From: Mediterraneibacter glycyrrhizinilyticus
Lineage (GTDB): Bacteria > Bacillota > Clostridia > Lachnospirales > Lachnospiraceae
DNA: 64,000 nucleotides
Direction: 5' to 3'
Assembly (NCBI RefSeq): GCF_015560805.1
Contig: NZ_JADMSO010000008.1
Location: 62,001 to 126,000, forward strand
In this document: in pieces, positions 44,420 to 54,057 of the stretch
Layout: each line of letters begins with the position of its first letter
Position numbering within the stretch: the first letter of the stretch is position 1
Translations under genes and position numbers: made by a program
The notes under the pieces: generated by a model
What the model saw: the letters and a program-made list of their open reading frames with translations, nothing else
Databases searched by the model: none
Told to the model about the DNA's origin: nothing

Positions 44420-44904
44420 GAGCGATCTATCCGGGAAGTTTTGATCCGGTTACATACGGGCATCTTGATATTATTGAAAGATCTTGTAAAATTGCGGATG
44501 AACTGATTGTCGGAGTGTTGAACAATAATGCAAAAATGCCGTTGTTTTCTGTGGAAGAACGTGTTAAAATGTTAAACGAGGTGACGTGTCATTTGCCGAA
44601 TGTTGTCATTGAACCGTTTGACGGTCTGCTGGTTGATTTTGCCCGGCAGAGAAAGGCGGATTGTATTATCAGAGGGCTTCGGGCGATTACCGATTTTGAG
44701 TATGAGCTGCAGATGGCCCAGACGAATCATAAACTTGGAGCAGAGATTGAGACCGTATTTCTGACAACGAATATCGAATATTCTTATCTGAGTTCGACGA
44801 CCGTTAAGGAGATCGCAGCTTTTGGGGGAGACATAACACAATTTGTGCCGGAAGCTGTGCGTCGGGAACTGAACGAAAAGATGAAAACAAAAAGGAGAGT
44901 GTAA
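44413..44904 (+). CDS. coaD: Phosphopantetheine adenylyltransferase
   Basis: Transfers AMP from ATP to 4'-phosphopantetheine in coenzyme A synthesis. The 163 residues carry the nucleotidyltransferase motif [15 protein letters not shown] at the N-terminus, the [12 protein letters not shown] block, and the [13 protein letters not shown] segment. It overlaps the end of rsmD and precedes the coiled-coil gene by 3 bases. Confidence 0.96.
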   Translation: MLRAIYPGSFDPVTYGHLDIIERSCKIADELIVGVLNNNAKMPLFSVEERVKMLNEVTCHLPNVVIEPFDGLLVDFARQRKADCIIRGLRAITDFEYELQMAQTNHKLGAEIETVFLTTNIEYSYLSSTTVKEIAAFGGDITQFVPEAVRRELNEKMKTKRRV

Positions 44905-44907
44905 ATA

Positions 44908-45495
44908 ATGAGCAGCCGTATTGAACAGATTATTGAAGAAATCGAAGAATACATCGACAGAGACTGTAAATATCAGCCGTTGTCGACGACAAAGATCATT
45001 GTGAACAAAGAGCATCTGGACGAATTGCTCCGGGAACTGCGTATGAAGACTCCGGATGAGATCAAGAGATACCAGAAGATCATCAGCAACCGGGATGCGA
45101 TCCTTGCCGATGCACAGGCAAAGGCAGACGCGATGATCGAGGACGCCCAGGTACAGACGACAGAACTTGTCAGCGAACATGAGATCATGCAGCAGGCATA
45201 TGCGCAGGCGAATGAGATCGTGACACAGGCAACGGCACAGGCGCAGGAGATCATTGACAATGCGACGATGGATGCCAATGCGATCCGGATCGGCGCGATC
45301 CAGTATACCGACGATCTTCTTGCCAATGCAGAGAGTATCATCGGACATACGCTGGACAGTTATACGACCAAGTACGACGGTCTGATCAATTCGCTGCAGG
45401 AGTGTTACGATGTTGTGCGCACGAACCGTGCAGAACTGGAGATCCCGGAGGAGAATCCGGACGATTACAGCGGGCAGGAACCGGCGGCACAGTGA
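44908..45495 (+). CDS. Conserved coiled-coil protein, function unknown
   Basis: A soluble 195-residue protein. Residues 1-60 resemble a small globular start (MSSRIEQIIEEIEEYIDRD, STTKIIVNKEHLDELL). Residues about 65-140 form a long Ala/Gln/Glu-rich helix resembling ATP synthase b-type or DivIVA-like coiled coils, and the end is acidic and Pro-containing. No membrane anchor is seen. It lies 3 bases after coaD. Similar proteins appear in this position in related genomes, to my knowledge without a function. Confidence 0.7.
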   Translation: MSSRIEQIIEEIEEYIDRDCKYQPLSTTKIIVNKEHLDELLRELRMKTPDEIKRYQKIISNRDAILADAQAKADAMIEDAQVQTTELVSEHEIMQQAYAQANEIVTQATAQAQEIIDNATMDANAIRIGAIQYTDDLLANAESIIGHTLDSYTTKYDGLINSLQECYDVVRTNRAELEIPEENPDDYSGQEPAAQ

Positions 45496-45543
45496 TCAGT
45501 GATACAAGAACCTGCAGATACAAATATCTTTTGAATGATAAGA

Positions 45544-46512
45544 TCAACGAAAGATCATGTAAAGATAACCCAAGGAACTGGCAGTCAGAGCGGCTGCCAG
45601 TTTTTCTGTAAAGTAGGGAAAAATCGGCAGCCCGGCTTTTTGTACCATGGACTGTGTCTGCATGACGGCGCAGAATCCGCCGAATGACGTAAGTCCAAGG
45701 AGCATCGGATATTTGAACCGCATGGACATGGAGGCGGATCCGATCATGGAGATTCCGTTTGTCACTTCCAAAAACGGCAAAAAGAACTTGCTGCCGGGGA
45801 GGGGGAACGGAGAAGAGGAAACGATGGATGAAAGGACGGAAAACAGGATGATGTAACCGCCGACTTTGACCAGAGTTTCACAACTGTCCATGATGCAGTG
45901 ATCGAGCTGCCGGAAAGAAAAGCCGGGCTCTTTCGACCGCTCTGCGGCAGGGGTGGAAAAAGCGGCGGATCGCGCGAACGTATTTTGGTTTCCGACACGA
46001 TCGATAAGCGACATTTTGTAAATACGTCTTGTGATCAGACTTACAAAGAGCGGACTGACAAGGAGGATGAACAGTGTGGGGAGCAGAAGCGTTTCGTCTT
46101 CCAGTGTCTGATAGACGATATAGTTCATAATAAAAACAGGGCTTGTATTGTTGCAGAAAGAGAGAAGATAGCAGGCTTCCCGATGCGTGATATATCCTTG
46201 TGTATTCAGATCGGCAGCGGTCTTGGCACCCATCGGATATCCGCACAAAAATCCGGTGATAACGGCAAAACTTCCGCAATCGGAAACGGAAAGGAATGTC
46301 CGGCAGATTTTTGAGAATGCAGAGGTAAGGTAATGTATGCTTCCGGTTGCGAGAAGCAGATTGGAGACGAGCAGAAACGGAAACAATGTAGGGAGAATTG
46401 TCTGAAACCAGAGCAGAAGTCCGCTGCTTGCCCCCGAAAAGACAGCTTTGGGCGAAAGAAGCATAAAGGAAAATAAAAGAACGATCCCAAGTCCGGTCAG
46501 TGTTCGTTTCAT
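45544..46512 (-). CDS. ylbJ: Sporulation integral membrane protein YlbJ
   Basis: Polytopic membrane protein (322 residues, about eight hydrophobic segments) of the nucleoside-gate family, needed for spore cortex formation in Bacillus. Recognisable blocks are LWFQTILPTLFPFLLVSNLL, GFLCGYPMGAKTAADL, LLSFCNNTSPVFI and a C-terminal SFGGFCAVMQTQSM. In B. subtilis ylbJ follows rsmD-coaD on the same strand; here it is nearby but convergent. The ATG at 46512 has GGAGA upstream. The terminator of the opposing gene lies within its last codons. Confidence 0.9.
   Translation of the reverse strand: MKRTLTGLGIVLLFSFMLLSPKAVFSGASSGLLLWFQTILPTLFPFLLVSNLLLATGSIHYLTSAFSKICRTFLSVSDCGSFAVITGFLCGYPMGAKTAADLNTQGYITHREACYLLSFCNNTSPVFIMNYIVYQTLEDETLLLPTLFILLVSPLFVSLITRRIYKMSLIDRVGNQNTFARSAAFSTPAAERSKEPGFSFRQLDHCIMDSCETLVKVGGYIILFSVLSSIVSSSPFPLPGSKFFLPFLEVTNGISMIGSASMSMRFKYPMLLGLTSFGGFCAVMQTQSMVQKAGLPIFPYFTEKLAAALTASSLGYLYMIFR
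45576..45606 (+). terminator. Terminator of the coaD operon, inside the 3' end of ylbJ
   Basis: AACTGGCAG (45576-45584) pairs with CTGCCAGTT (45594-45602), followed by TTTT. It serves the + strand genes but lies within the C-terminal codons of ylbJ on the other strand. Confidence 0.75.
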
Positions 46513-46665
46513 CAACAGTTCTCCGTAAATCAGAACAAATGTTATGAAAGATATATGAAATCGGTTGATTTTTTATGTCCGCTGTGACAAAATAGTAAAG
46601 AATAGCGTGAGTATGGAACATGCCGTAAAAGGTAGATTTCATACATAGAAAGGAGAATTTATCAT

Positions 46666-48108
46666 ATGTCAGTTTTAGGACAGACGGAACCGAAAGAAGT
46701 GTTCCGGTTTTTTGAAGAAATCAGTCAGATTCCGAGAGGAACCTACAATACAAAGGCGGTCAGCGACTATTGCGTGAATTTTGCAAAGGAGCGCGGACTT
46801 GAGGTGATCCAGGATGAATGGAACAATGTCATTATGAAGAAGAACGGAACCGCAGGATATGAGAACAGCGAGCCTGTGATCCTTCAGGGGCATCTCGATA
46901 TGGTCTGCGAAAAAACAGCGGATTCCGATCATGACTTTATGAAAGATCCGATCAAGCTGATGGTAGAAGACGGTTATGTGACAGCAGACGGGACTACACT
47001 GGGGGCAGACAACGGAATTGCAGTTGCAATGGTGCTTGCTCTTTTAGACAGCGATACGATCCCGCATCCGCCGATCGAAGCAGTTTTCACGGTAGATGAG
47101 GAAGTGGGCATGAACGGTGCGATGAACATCGATTTGAGCCCGTTGAAAGGAACGATGCTGATCAATCTGGACTCTGAGGAGGAGGACGTCCTGACAGCAG
47201 GATGTGCAGGCGGATTCCGTTTTGTATGCCAGATTCCGGTTGAAAGAGAAGTGATGAGCGGAAAAGGCGCGGAGATTGAGATCTGCGGTCTGCGCGGAGG
47301 TCATTCCGGCGTGGAGATCCACAAACAGAGAGGAAATGCCAACAAACTGGCAGGAAGACTGTTATGTCATCTGCGCCATGTGGCAGAGTATGCGCTTGTA
47401 GAGACAAACGGCGGATCTAAAGACAATGTCATCACACTTGCCAACAAGATCAAGATCGCAGCAAAAGATCTTGCACCACTGAAAGCGGCTGTCGCTGAGA
47501 TGGAAGCTGCATGGAAAGTAGAATTCGGAGCAGATGAACCGGGACTGGCTGTAAAGTTTACAGAACTGGAAGACGCGGACTATCAGGTGATGACGGAAGC
47601 ATCCGCAAAGAAAGTGATCGCATTTCTTGTAAATTGTCCAAATGGAGTGGATGAATACAACCGTTCGCTTCCGGGGCTGGTGGAGACTTCCGATAACCTT
47701 GGTGTGACAGAGACAGAAGAGGGATGTGTCCGTTTTATGGTCCTGACAAGAAGCGGTACTGCGTCCAAGCTCGAAGAATTTAAAGAAAAATACAGATGCC
47801 TTGCCAACTTAGTCGGCGGAAGTTACGAGTTTAACAGCGAGTACCCGGGATGGATGTTCAAAGAACAGTCCAAGATCCGCCCGATCGTTCTGGATGCATT
47901 TGAGCATATTTACGGAAAACGTCCGGAAGTGACGACGATCCATGCGGGATTGGAGTGCGGACTTTTAAGCGGACATAAGCCGGAACTGGACTGCATCTCT
48001 TTCGGACCGAATATGATCGGCGTACATTCCGTAGAGGAGCGTCTGGAGATCGCATCCGCAGCGCGTATCTGGGAAGCATTAAAAGAAATCATGAAACAAT
48101 GCAAATAG
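46666..48108 (+). CDS. pepD: Aminoacyl-histidine dipeptidase (M20 family, PepD)
   Basis: Zinc dipeptidase cleaving dipeptides such as Xaa-His in the cytosol. The 480 residues contain the metal ligands in LQGHLDMVCEK (His, Asp), LGADNGIAVAM (Asp), the catalytic FTVDEEVGMNGA (Glu pair) and the C-terminal metal His in GPNMIGVHSVEERLE. A lid domain with LRGGHSGVEIHKQRGNANK lies in the middle. The SD GAAAGGAG is upstream of the ATG. A strong hairpin without T-run separates it from the next gene. Confidence 0.93.
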   Translation: MSVLGQTEPKEVFRFFEEISQIPRGTYNTKAVSDYCVNFAKERGLEVIQDEWNNVIMKKNGTAGYENSEPVILQGHLDMVCEKTADSDHDFMKDPIKLMVEDGYVTADGTTLGADNGIAVAMVLALLDSDTIPHPPIEAVFTVDEEVGMNGAMNIDLSPLKGTMLINLDSEEEDVLTAGCAGGFRFVCQIPVEREVMSGKGAEIEICGLRGGHSGVEIHKQRGNANKLAGRLLCHLRHVAEYALVETNGGSKDNVITLANKIKIAAKDLAPLKAAVAEMEAAWKVEFGADEPGLAVKFTELEDADYQVMTEASAKKVIAFLVNCPNGVDEYNRSLPGLVETSDNLGVTETEEGCVRFMVLTRSGTASKLEEFKEKYRCLANLVGGSYEFNSEYPGWMFKEQSKIRPIVLDAFEHIYGKRPEVTTIHAGLECGLLSGHKPELDCISFGPNMIGVHSVEERLEIASAARIWEALKEIMKQCK

Positions 48109-48111
48109 GAC

Positions 48112-48153
48112 ATTCCCCGGTTCATATACTAGAAAGACTATGAACCGGGGAAT
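48112..48153 (+). promoter_or_regulatory. 15 bp hairpin covering the SD of the M23 gene
   Basis: A perfect 15 bp stem (48112-48126 with 48139-48153) encloses a 12 base loop. The 3' arm contains GGGGA (48147-48151), the only SD-like sequence for the start at 48161. No T-run follows, so it is a poor terminator and could instead hide the ribosome-binding site. Confidence 0.6.
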
Positions 48154-48160
48154 ATGACTG

Positions 48161-49009
48161 ATGGGGCATCGATGGAGCAGACTGCTCGTTTTTTTGCTTG
48201 CGGCAGTGATCTTGTCCGCGGCGGGGATCGGGCAGGTAAAAGAAGCCGGACGTTTTGGTCGGCTTCAGGAAGACACGGTGAAAACCGGCGCATTTCGCAG
48301 ACAGACGCTGGATGACGGGATGCAGGATATGATACGGGATATGGAAGATCCCGGAGAATTGCTTGGCATTTACTGGCTGGAGACCGGATTCGGAGAACAG
48401 CCGTTTTCGGGAAATTGCACGGAACAGGCGTTTGAAAGTATGGGAAGATCGTGGAAAAGAAGACTCTATTGGAACGTCTATGCGGAAGCCTGCCGTGCCA
48501 TCTGGGATGATCTTGTCTACTTTCCGATCCCTGTATCGAAAGACGGGGAAGCGGAAGAGATAAGTTTTGTAGATTCCTGGATGTATGAGAGGAATTACGG
48601 CGGTACACGAGGACATGAGGGAACGGACATCATGGCGGGAGAGAATGTCCGGGGATATTATCCGGTTGTCAGTATGACCGACGGTTATGTAACCCACAAA
48701 GGGTGGCTGGAGCAGGGCGGGTATCGTCTCGGGATCACAGCGCCCGGCGGGGCTTATTTTTATTATGCGCATCTGGATTCTTATGCGGAGATCGAAGAGG
48801 GAGATCCGGTGAAAGCCGGAGATCTGCTCGGATTTATGGGAGATACCGGATACAGCAAAAAAGAGGGGACAATGGGGATGTTTCCGGTACATCTTCACGT
48901 CGGAATTTATCTGATCCATGACGGAGAGGAGATCAGCGTCAATCCCTATCAGCCATTGAAATATCTGGAGAACCGCAGAATCGAGTGTGTGTACGGCAGG
49001 AAAAATTGA
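48161..49009 (+). CDS. M23-family metallopeptidase (membrane-anchored or secreted)
   Basis: Peptidoglycan endopeptidase-like protein, 282 residues. One hydrophobic N-terminal segment (residues 8-23, LLVFLLAAVILSAAG) serves as signal or anchor. The C-terminal LytM domain has the zinc ligands in GGTRGHEGTDIM (His, Asp) and HLHVGIY (HxH). The middle region (about residues 30-120) is helical with no known domain. Translation may be limited by the hairpin upstream. The substrate is presumably cell-wall peptide cross-links. Confidence 0.85.
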   Translation: MGHRWSRLLVFLLAAVILSAAGIGQVKEAGRFGRLQEDTVKTGAFRRQTLDDGMQDMIRDMEDPGELLGIYWLETGFGEQPFSGNCTEQAFESMGRSWKRRLYWNVYAEACRAIWDDLVYFPIPVSKDGEAEEISFVDSWMYERNYGGTRGHEGTDIMAGENVRGYYPVVSMTDGYVTHKGWLEQGGYRLGITAPGGAYFYYAHLDSYAEIEEGDPVKAGDLLGFMGDTGYSKKEGTMGMFPVHLHVGIYLIHDGEEISVNPYQPLKYLENRRIECVYGRKN

Positions 49010-49092
49010 GAGATATTTATTGAAGAAAAGTTATTTGAGAGAACGATCCGTGACCATGCATGGATGTGAGACGGACAGAGGAGAGAAGAGGA

Positions 49093-50484
49093 ATGAATTT
49101 ACCGATTGCATTTGAAGAAAAAATGAAATCGCTGCTTGGGGAAGAAGAATATAACGCGTATCTGCAGTGTTTTGATGAACCGCGGCACTATGGATTGAGG
49201 GTCAACACCCGGAAAATTTCCGTGGAGGATTTCTTGAAGATCGCGCCATGGCCGCTGACACCCGTTCCATGGATCTCCAACGGATTTTACTATGACGGCA
49301 GTGTGTACCAGCCGGCAAAACACCCTTATTACTATGCGGGACTGTATTATCTGCAGGAACCGAGCGCTATGACGCCGGCTGACAGGCTTCCGGTCGAACC
49401 GGGAGATAAAGTGCTGGATGTCTGTGCGGCTCCGGGCGGAAAAGCGACGGAACTGGGAGCAAAATTAAAAGGCGAGGGTGTGCTTGTCGCCAATGACATC
49501 AGCAATTCCAGAGCGCGGGGGCTTTTGAAGAATCTGGAATTGTTCGGTATCGGCAATATGCTTGTGATCAGCGAAGAGCCGGGAAAGCTGATGGAATTTT
49601 TTCCCGAATATTTTGACAAGATCCTGATCGATGCGCCGTGTTCCGGAGAGGGAATGTTCCGCAAAGAAAAGAAGATGGTCAAAGCATGGGAAGAGCATGG
49701 ACCGGCGTTCTTTTCCAGACTCCAGCAGAGCATCATCACACAGGCGGCTTCGATGCTGCGCCCGGGCGGAATGCTTCTGTACTCCACCTGCACGTTCGAC
49801 CCGCTGGAAAATGAGCGGACGATCGAATATCTTCTTTCCCAACATCCGGAATTTGAGATTTGTGAAATGGACGGTTACGAGGGATTTGAAAAAGGCCGTC
49901 CGGAACTGACGGAACAGAAGATCGACGGGATGGAGAAAACGGTCCGCATTTTTCCGCACAAGATGCATGGAGAGGGTCATTACCTTGCACTTTTGAAAAA
50001 AGGAAATGTCGCTCCGGGGGAAAGAAAAGAAAAGACCGGAAATAAAAAAGGCGGGAAAAAGATTCCGGAAGATCTGGAAGCATTTTTGAAAGAACTGAAT
50101 ATCGAGCTGGATCCGGCGAGATTCGATCTGCGGGAGGAACGCGTATATTATATGCCGGAAGATCTGCCGGCATTAAAAGGAGTCCGTTTCTTACGTTCCG
50201 GACTTTTGCTCGGAGAGTTGAAGAAAAAGCGGTTTGAACCGAGTCAGGCGCTTGCGATGTATCTGAAAAAAGAAAACTATAAAAAGACGCTGGATTTTTC
50301 CGTCGATGATGATCGTGTCGTAAAATATTTAAAAGGCGAGACACTGGATGTGGAAGATCTTGTGACGCCGAAAGAAAAAGGCTGGTTTCTTGTCTGTGTG
50401 GACGGCTATCCGCTTGGCTTCGGAAAGCTGGCGTCCCAGACATTGAAAAACAAATATCTGCCGGGCTGGAGATGGCAGTCGTAA
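49093..50484 (+). CDS. RsmF-type rRNA cytosine-C5 methyltransferase (NOL1/NOP2/Sun)
   Basis: SAM-dependent RNA m5C methyltransferase, 463 residues. It contains the SAM site VLDVCAAPGGKATELGAKL, motif IV DAPCSGEGMF and the catalytic motif VI LLYSTCTF. The C-terminal third carries RNA-binding domains of RsmF type, with an RNA-binding PUA-like tail. The ATG at 49093 is taken because residues before it do not match the family start LPIAFEEKM. It is followed closely by the pseudouridine synthase gene, so this is part of an RNA-modification run. Confidence 0.9.
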   Translation: MNLPIAFEEKMKSLLGEEEYNAYLQCFDEPRHYGLRVNTRKISVEDFLKIAPWPLTPVPWISNGFYYDGSVYQPAKHPYYYAGLYYLQEPSAMTPADRLPVEPGDKVLDVCAAPGGKATELGAKLKGEGVLVANDISNSRARGLLKNLELFGIGNMLVISEEPGKLMEFFPEYFDKILIDAPCSGEGMFRKEKKMVKAWEEHGPAFFSRLQQSIITQAASMLRPGGMLLYSTCTFDPLENERTIEYLLSQHPEFEICEMDGYEGFEKGRPELTEQKIDGMEKTVRIFPHKMHGEGHYLALLKKGNVAPGERKEKTGNKKGGKKIPEDLEAFLKELNIELDPARFDLREERVYYMPEDLPALKGVRFLRSGLLLGELKKKRFEPSQALAMYLKKENYKKTLDFSVDDDRVVKYLKGETLDVEDLVTPKEKGWFLVCVDGYPLGFGKLASQTLKNKYLPGWRWQS

Positions 50485-50519
50485 GGAGCAGAGGACGAAA
50501 TGGCAGGGAGTAAACCGAA

Positions 50520-51239
50520 ATGAAAATAAGACTGGATAAGTATTTGACGGAAATGAGCGTGGGAAGCCGCAGTGAAGTGAAAAAAGCGATCATAAAAGGA
50601 TTGACCGAAGTCAACGGCGAGACAGTAAAAAAACCGGAACAGAAAATCGATCTGGCTTTGGATCAGGTTTGCTTTCAGGGACGTCGGATCACTTATGCGG
50701 CGATGGAATATTATATGCTGAACAAACCTGCCGGGGTGATCTCGGCAAGCGAAGACCGGCATGAGACGACCGTGGTCGATCTGATCACGGAAAAGAAACG
50801 GAAAGATCTGTTCCCTGTCGGACGTCTGGATAAAGATACCGAGGGGCTTTTGCTGATCACAAATGACGGAGAACTGGCACATCGGCTCCTTTCCCCGAAA
50901 AAGCATGTGGATAAAGTGTATTATGCAAAAATCGCAGGGAAAGTGACAGAGGAAGACAAAAAAGTATTTGCAGAGGGCGTTGACATCGGGGAAGATAAGC
51001 TGACACTTCCGGCTAAACTGCACATCTTAAAAAGCGGGGAAGAATCGGAGATCACGCTGACGATCCGGGAGGGAAAATTCCATCAGGTGAAGCGGATGTT
51101 CCATGCGGTCGGAAAAGAGGTTGTCTATCTGAAGCGGCTTCGTATGGGGAGCCTTGTGCTGGATGAAAATTTAAAAACCGGAGAATATCGGGCGCTGACG
51201 GACGAGGAACGCCGGACTTTGACCGGAGAGAACGAATAG
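50520..51239 (+). CDS. RsuA/RluB-family pseudouridine synthase
   Basis: Converts uridine to pseudouridine in rRNA. The 239 residues have an N-terminal S4 RNA-binding domain (MKIRLDKYLTEMSVGSRSE) and a catalytic domain with the active Asp in VGRLDKDTEGLLL, plus KVYYAKI and EGKFHQVKRMFHAVG. The sequence is closest to RsuA (16S U516), but RluE or RluB-type targets cannot be excluded. It lies 35 bases after the methyltransferase gene. Confidence 0.92.
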   Translation: MKIRLDKYLTEMSVGSRSEVKKAIIKGLTEVNGETVKKPEQKIDLALDQVCFQGRRITYAAMEYYMLNKPAGVISASEDRHETTVVDLITEKKRKDLFPVGRLDKDTEGLLLITNDGELAHRLLSPKKHVDKVYYAKIAGKVTEEDKKVFAEGVDIGEDKLTLPAKLHILKSGEESEITLTIREGKFHQVKRMFHAVGKEVVYLKRLRMGSLVLDENLKTGEYRALTDEERRTLTGENE

Positions 51240-51253
51240 AAATGGAGAAATGA

Positions 51254-53278
51254 ATGAGTACAGGATTTTTGCCGATCAACAGAAAAGAGATGAAAGAACG
51301 GGGATGGGATCAGGTTGATTTTGTCTATGTGATCGGAGACGCTTATGTGGATCATCCGTCCTTTGGACATGCGATCATCAGCCGTGTGCTGGAATCCAGA
51401 GGGTATCGGGTTGGGATCATCTCCCAGCCGGATTGGAAGAACAAAGAAAGCATCACGGTGTTTGGAGAGCCACGGCTTGCGTTTCTTGTTTCCGCCGGCA
51501 ATATGGATTCCATGGTCAATCACTATTCTGTCTCGAAAAAACGCAGGGCGACCGACGCGTATACACCGGGCGGTGTGATGGGAAAGCGTCCGGATTATGC
51601 GGCGGTGGTCTATGGAAATCTGATCCGGCAGACATACAAGCAGACGCCGGTCATTCTCGGAGGGATCGAGGCAAGTCTTCGGAGACTTGCGCATTATGAC
51701 TACTGGTCCGATCGGATAAAACGGTCGATCCTCTTGGATTCCGGTGCAGATATCATTTCTTACGGGATGGGAGAACGTTCGATCGTCGAGATCGCGGAGG
51801 CGCTGGATGCGGGGATCGCGGTGGAAGATCTCACCTATCTGGACGGAACGGTCGTAAAGGTGAAAAGTCTCGATTCCGTCTATGATGCAGTGGAACTGCC
51901 GTCTTTTGAACAAGTAAAAGAACAGAAAGAAACGTATGCAAGAAGCTTCTATACACAGTATCAGAATACGGATCCGTTTCGCGGACAGCGGCTGGTGGAA
52001 CCATACAGTCCGCATCTGTATGTCGTGCAGAATCCTCCGGCAAAGCCGTTGTCGACGATGGAGATGGATGATATTTACGCACTTCCTTATATGCGGACAT
52101 GGCATCCGTCTTATGAGAAAGACGGCGGCGTTCCGGCGGTGGAAGAGATCAAGTTCAGTCTGACGAGCAACCGCGGATGTTTCGGGGGATGCAGTTTTTG
52201 TGCCCTGACCTTTCATCAGGGACGGATCGTGCAGACGAGAAGTCACGAATCTCTGGTGGAGGAAGCGGAAGCGTTCACAAAGGATCCGGCATTCAAAGGC
52301 TATATCCATGATGTGGGTGGACCGACGGCGAATTTCCGACATCCGTCCTGTGAGAAGCAGTTGAAATCCGGCGTCTGCAAGAACCGCCAGTGTCTGTTTC
52401 CGAAGCCTTGCAGCAATCTCAACGCAGATCACAGCGATTATGTCAAACTGCTCCGCAGACTGCGCAGCATCCCGAAAGTGAAAAAAGTATTCATTCGTTC
52501 GGGAATCCGTTTTGACTATCTGCTTGCAGAGCAGGGACAGACTTTTTTGAAAGAACTTTGTGAGCATCATGTCAGCGGGCAACTGAAAGTTGCCCCAGAA
52601 CATGTGTCGGATCCGGTTCTGGAAAAGATGGGAAAACCGAAGAATCAGGTTTACACGCAGTTTGCAAATGCATTTTTTGAGATGAATAAGAAACTCGGGA
52701 AAAAGCAGTTTCTTGTGCCGTATCTGATGTCCTCGCATCCGGGCTCCACCTTAAAAGAAGCGGTGGAGCTGGCGGAGTATTGCAGAGATATGGGGTATAT
52801 GCCGGAGCAGGTGCAGGATTTTTATCCGACGCCGTCCACATTGTCCACATGTATGTACTATACGGAACTGGATCCAAGGACGATGGAGCCGGTCTATGTG
52901 CCGAAAAATCCGCATGAGAAAGCAATGCAGAGAGCGCTGATCCAATATCGGAATCCGGCAAATTATGAGCTTGTGAAAGAAGCGCTTATGAAAGCGGGAC
53001 GGACCGATCTGATCGGTTTCGGAGAAGAATGTCTGATCCGTCCGCGCCAGTTCGCGAAAGAGCGTGCGGCGGCTGCCGGAAAAACCGATCGGAAAACCGC
53101 GGCTGCTGGCGGAAAAGCTGAGCGGAGAGGCGAGGCGAAAAAGCCGCAGAGCAGATGGGCTTCGGGAGGTGCTTCCCCGAAAAAAGGCAGAGAGCAAAAT
53201 CACTCCGGGAACAATCATTCCGACCGAAGAGGCTCCTCCGGAACGCATTCCGGTAAGCGGAAAGGAAGACGATCATGA
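51254..53278 (+). CDS. YgiQ-family radical SAM protein
   Basis: Radical SAM enzyme of 674 residues. The N-terminal about 290 residues bear the DUF3362-like/YgiQ N domain (DFVYVIGDAYVDHPSFGHAI), then CFGGCSFC provides the [4Fe-4S] ligands (CxxxCxxC) near residue 312, followed by the radical SAM barrel and the YgiQ C-terminal region (VQDFYPTPSTLSTCMYYT). The final about 70 residues are a basic, low-complexity tail. The biochemical role is not known. The ATGA at its end overlaps the SDR gene. Confidence 0.92.
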   Translation: MSTGFLPINRKEMKERGWDQVDFVYVIGDAYVDHPSFGHAIISRVLESRGYRVGIISQPDWKNKESITVFGEPRLAFLVSAGNMDSMVNHYSVSKKRRATDAYTPGGVMGKRPDYAAVVYGNLIRQTYKQTPVILGGIEASLRRLAHYDYWSDRIKRSILLDSGADIISYGMGERSIVEIAEALDAGIAVEDLTYLDGTVVKVKSLDSVYDAVELPSFEQVKEQKETYARSFYTQYQNTDPFRGQRLVEPYSPHLYVVQNPPAKPLSTMEMDDIYALPYMRTWHPSYEKDGGVPAVEEIKFSLTSNRGCFGGCSFCALTFHQGRIVQTRSHESLVEEAEAFTKDPAFKGYIHDVGGPTANFRHPSCEKQLKSGVCKNRQCLFPKPCSNLNADHSDYVKLLRRLRSIPKVKKVFIRSGIRFDYLLAEQGQTFLKELCEHHVSGQLKVAPEHVSDPVLEKMGKPKNQVYTQFANAFFEMNKKLGKKQFLVPYLMSSHPGSTLKEAVELAEYCRDMGYMPEQVQDFYPTPSTLSTCMYYTELDPRTMEPVYVPKNPHEKAMQRALIQYRNPANYELVKEALMKAGRTDLIGFGEECLIRPRQFAKERAAAAGKTDRKTAAAGGKAERRGEAKKPQSRWASGGASPKKGREQNHSGNNHSDRRGSSGTHSGKRKGRRS

Positions 53279-54036
53279 AGATAGCGATCATAACCGGTGC
53301 TTCTTCCGGGATGGGACGGGAATTTGTCAGACAGATCGGATGCTGCGGTCAGCCGCTGGACGAGGTATGGGTCATCGCCAGGCGAAAGGAACGGCTGGAG
53401 GCGCTTCGGAAAGAGTCCGGTCTTCCGCTTCGGGTTCTGGAGGGCGATCTTTTAAAAGAAACTGTTTTTGAACAACTGGAAGATCTTTTGAGAGAGAATA
53501 TGCCGGAAATCCGTATGCTGGTCAATGCGGCCGGATTTGGGAAAAGCGGACGGGCGGATGAGATCTTCACCGAGGATATGAGGATCCAGACGGAGATGAT
53601 CCGGCTGAACTGCGAAGCGTTGACCCGGATGTGCGGGATCTGCATGCAGTATTTTTCGAAGGGAAGCCGGATCATTAATCTGTCTTCCGCGGCGGCGTTT
53701 TGTCCTCAGCCGAAATTTGCGGTTTATGCGGCGACAAAATCTTATGTACTCCGTTTTTCCAGAGCGCTGGGCGCGGAATTAAAATCAAAAGGGATCGTGG
53801 TGACGGCGGTTTGTCCGGGACCGGTCGATACCGAATTTTTCCAGGTGTCCGGCGCAATTGAAAATGCCTGGAAAAAACGGATGATGGCGGAAGCGCAAAG
53901 CGTCGTGCACCGTGCGCTTCTGGATGCGAAAGCGGGAAAACAGATTTCTGTATATGGTTTTTGGATGAAAGCGGCGCGTGTGGCGTCCAAACTGATCCCG
54001 CACAGATGGATCACAGCGTTTGGACAGTGGAATTAG
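53275..54036 (+). CDS. Short-chain dehydrogenase/reductase
   Basis: NAD(P)-dependent oxidoreductase of 253 residues with a Rossmann motif TGASSGMG (residues 7-14), the NAG-equivalent VNAAGFG, catalytic Ser in INLSSAAAF and the YxxxK motif in YAATKSY. The end is hydrophobic and basic, as in some lipid or sterol-type SDRs. It overlaps the ygiQ-like gene by 4 bases. The substrate is unknown. Confidence 0.88.
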   Translation: MKIAIITGASSGMGREFVRQIGCCGQPLDEVWVIARRKERLEALRKESGLPLRVLEGDLLKETVFEQLEDLLRENMPEIRMLVNAAGFGKSGRADEIFTEDMRIQTEMIRLNCEALTRMCGICMQYFSKGSRIINLSSAAAFCPQPKFAVYAATKSYVLRFSRALGAELKSKGIVVTAVCPGPVDTEFFQVSGAIENAWKKRMMAEAQSVVHRALLDAKAGKQISVYGFWMKAARVASKLIPHRWITAFGQWN

Positions 54037-54057
54037 ATAGAAAGTGAGCGAGAGCAA

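Noticed and set aside
51125-52738. 537-codon open frame on the - strand
   Set aside because: It lies opposite the well-supported YgiQ-like gene and the end of the RsuA gene. It is rich in Arg/His/Ile/Phe, has no recognisable domain or SD, and fits a shadow frame.
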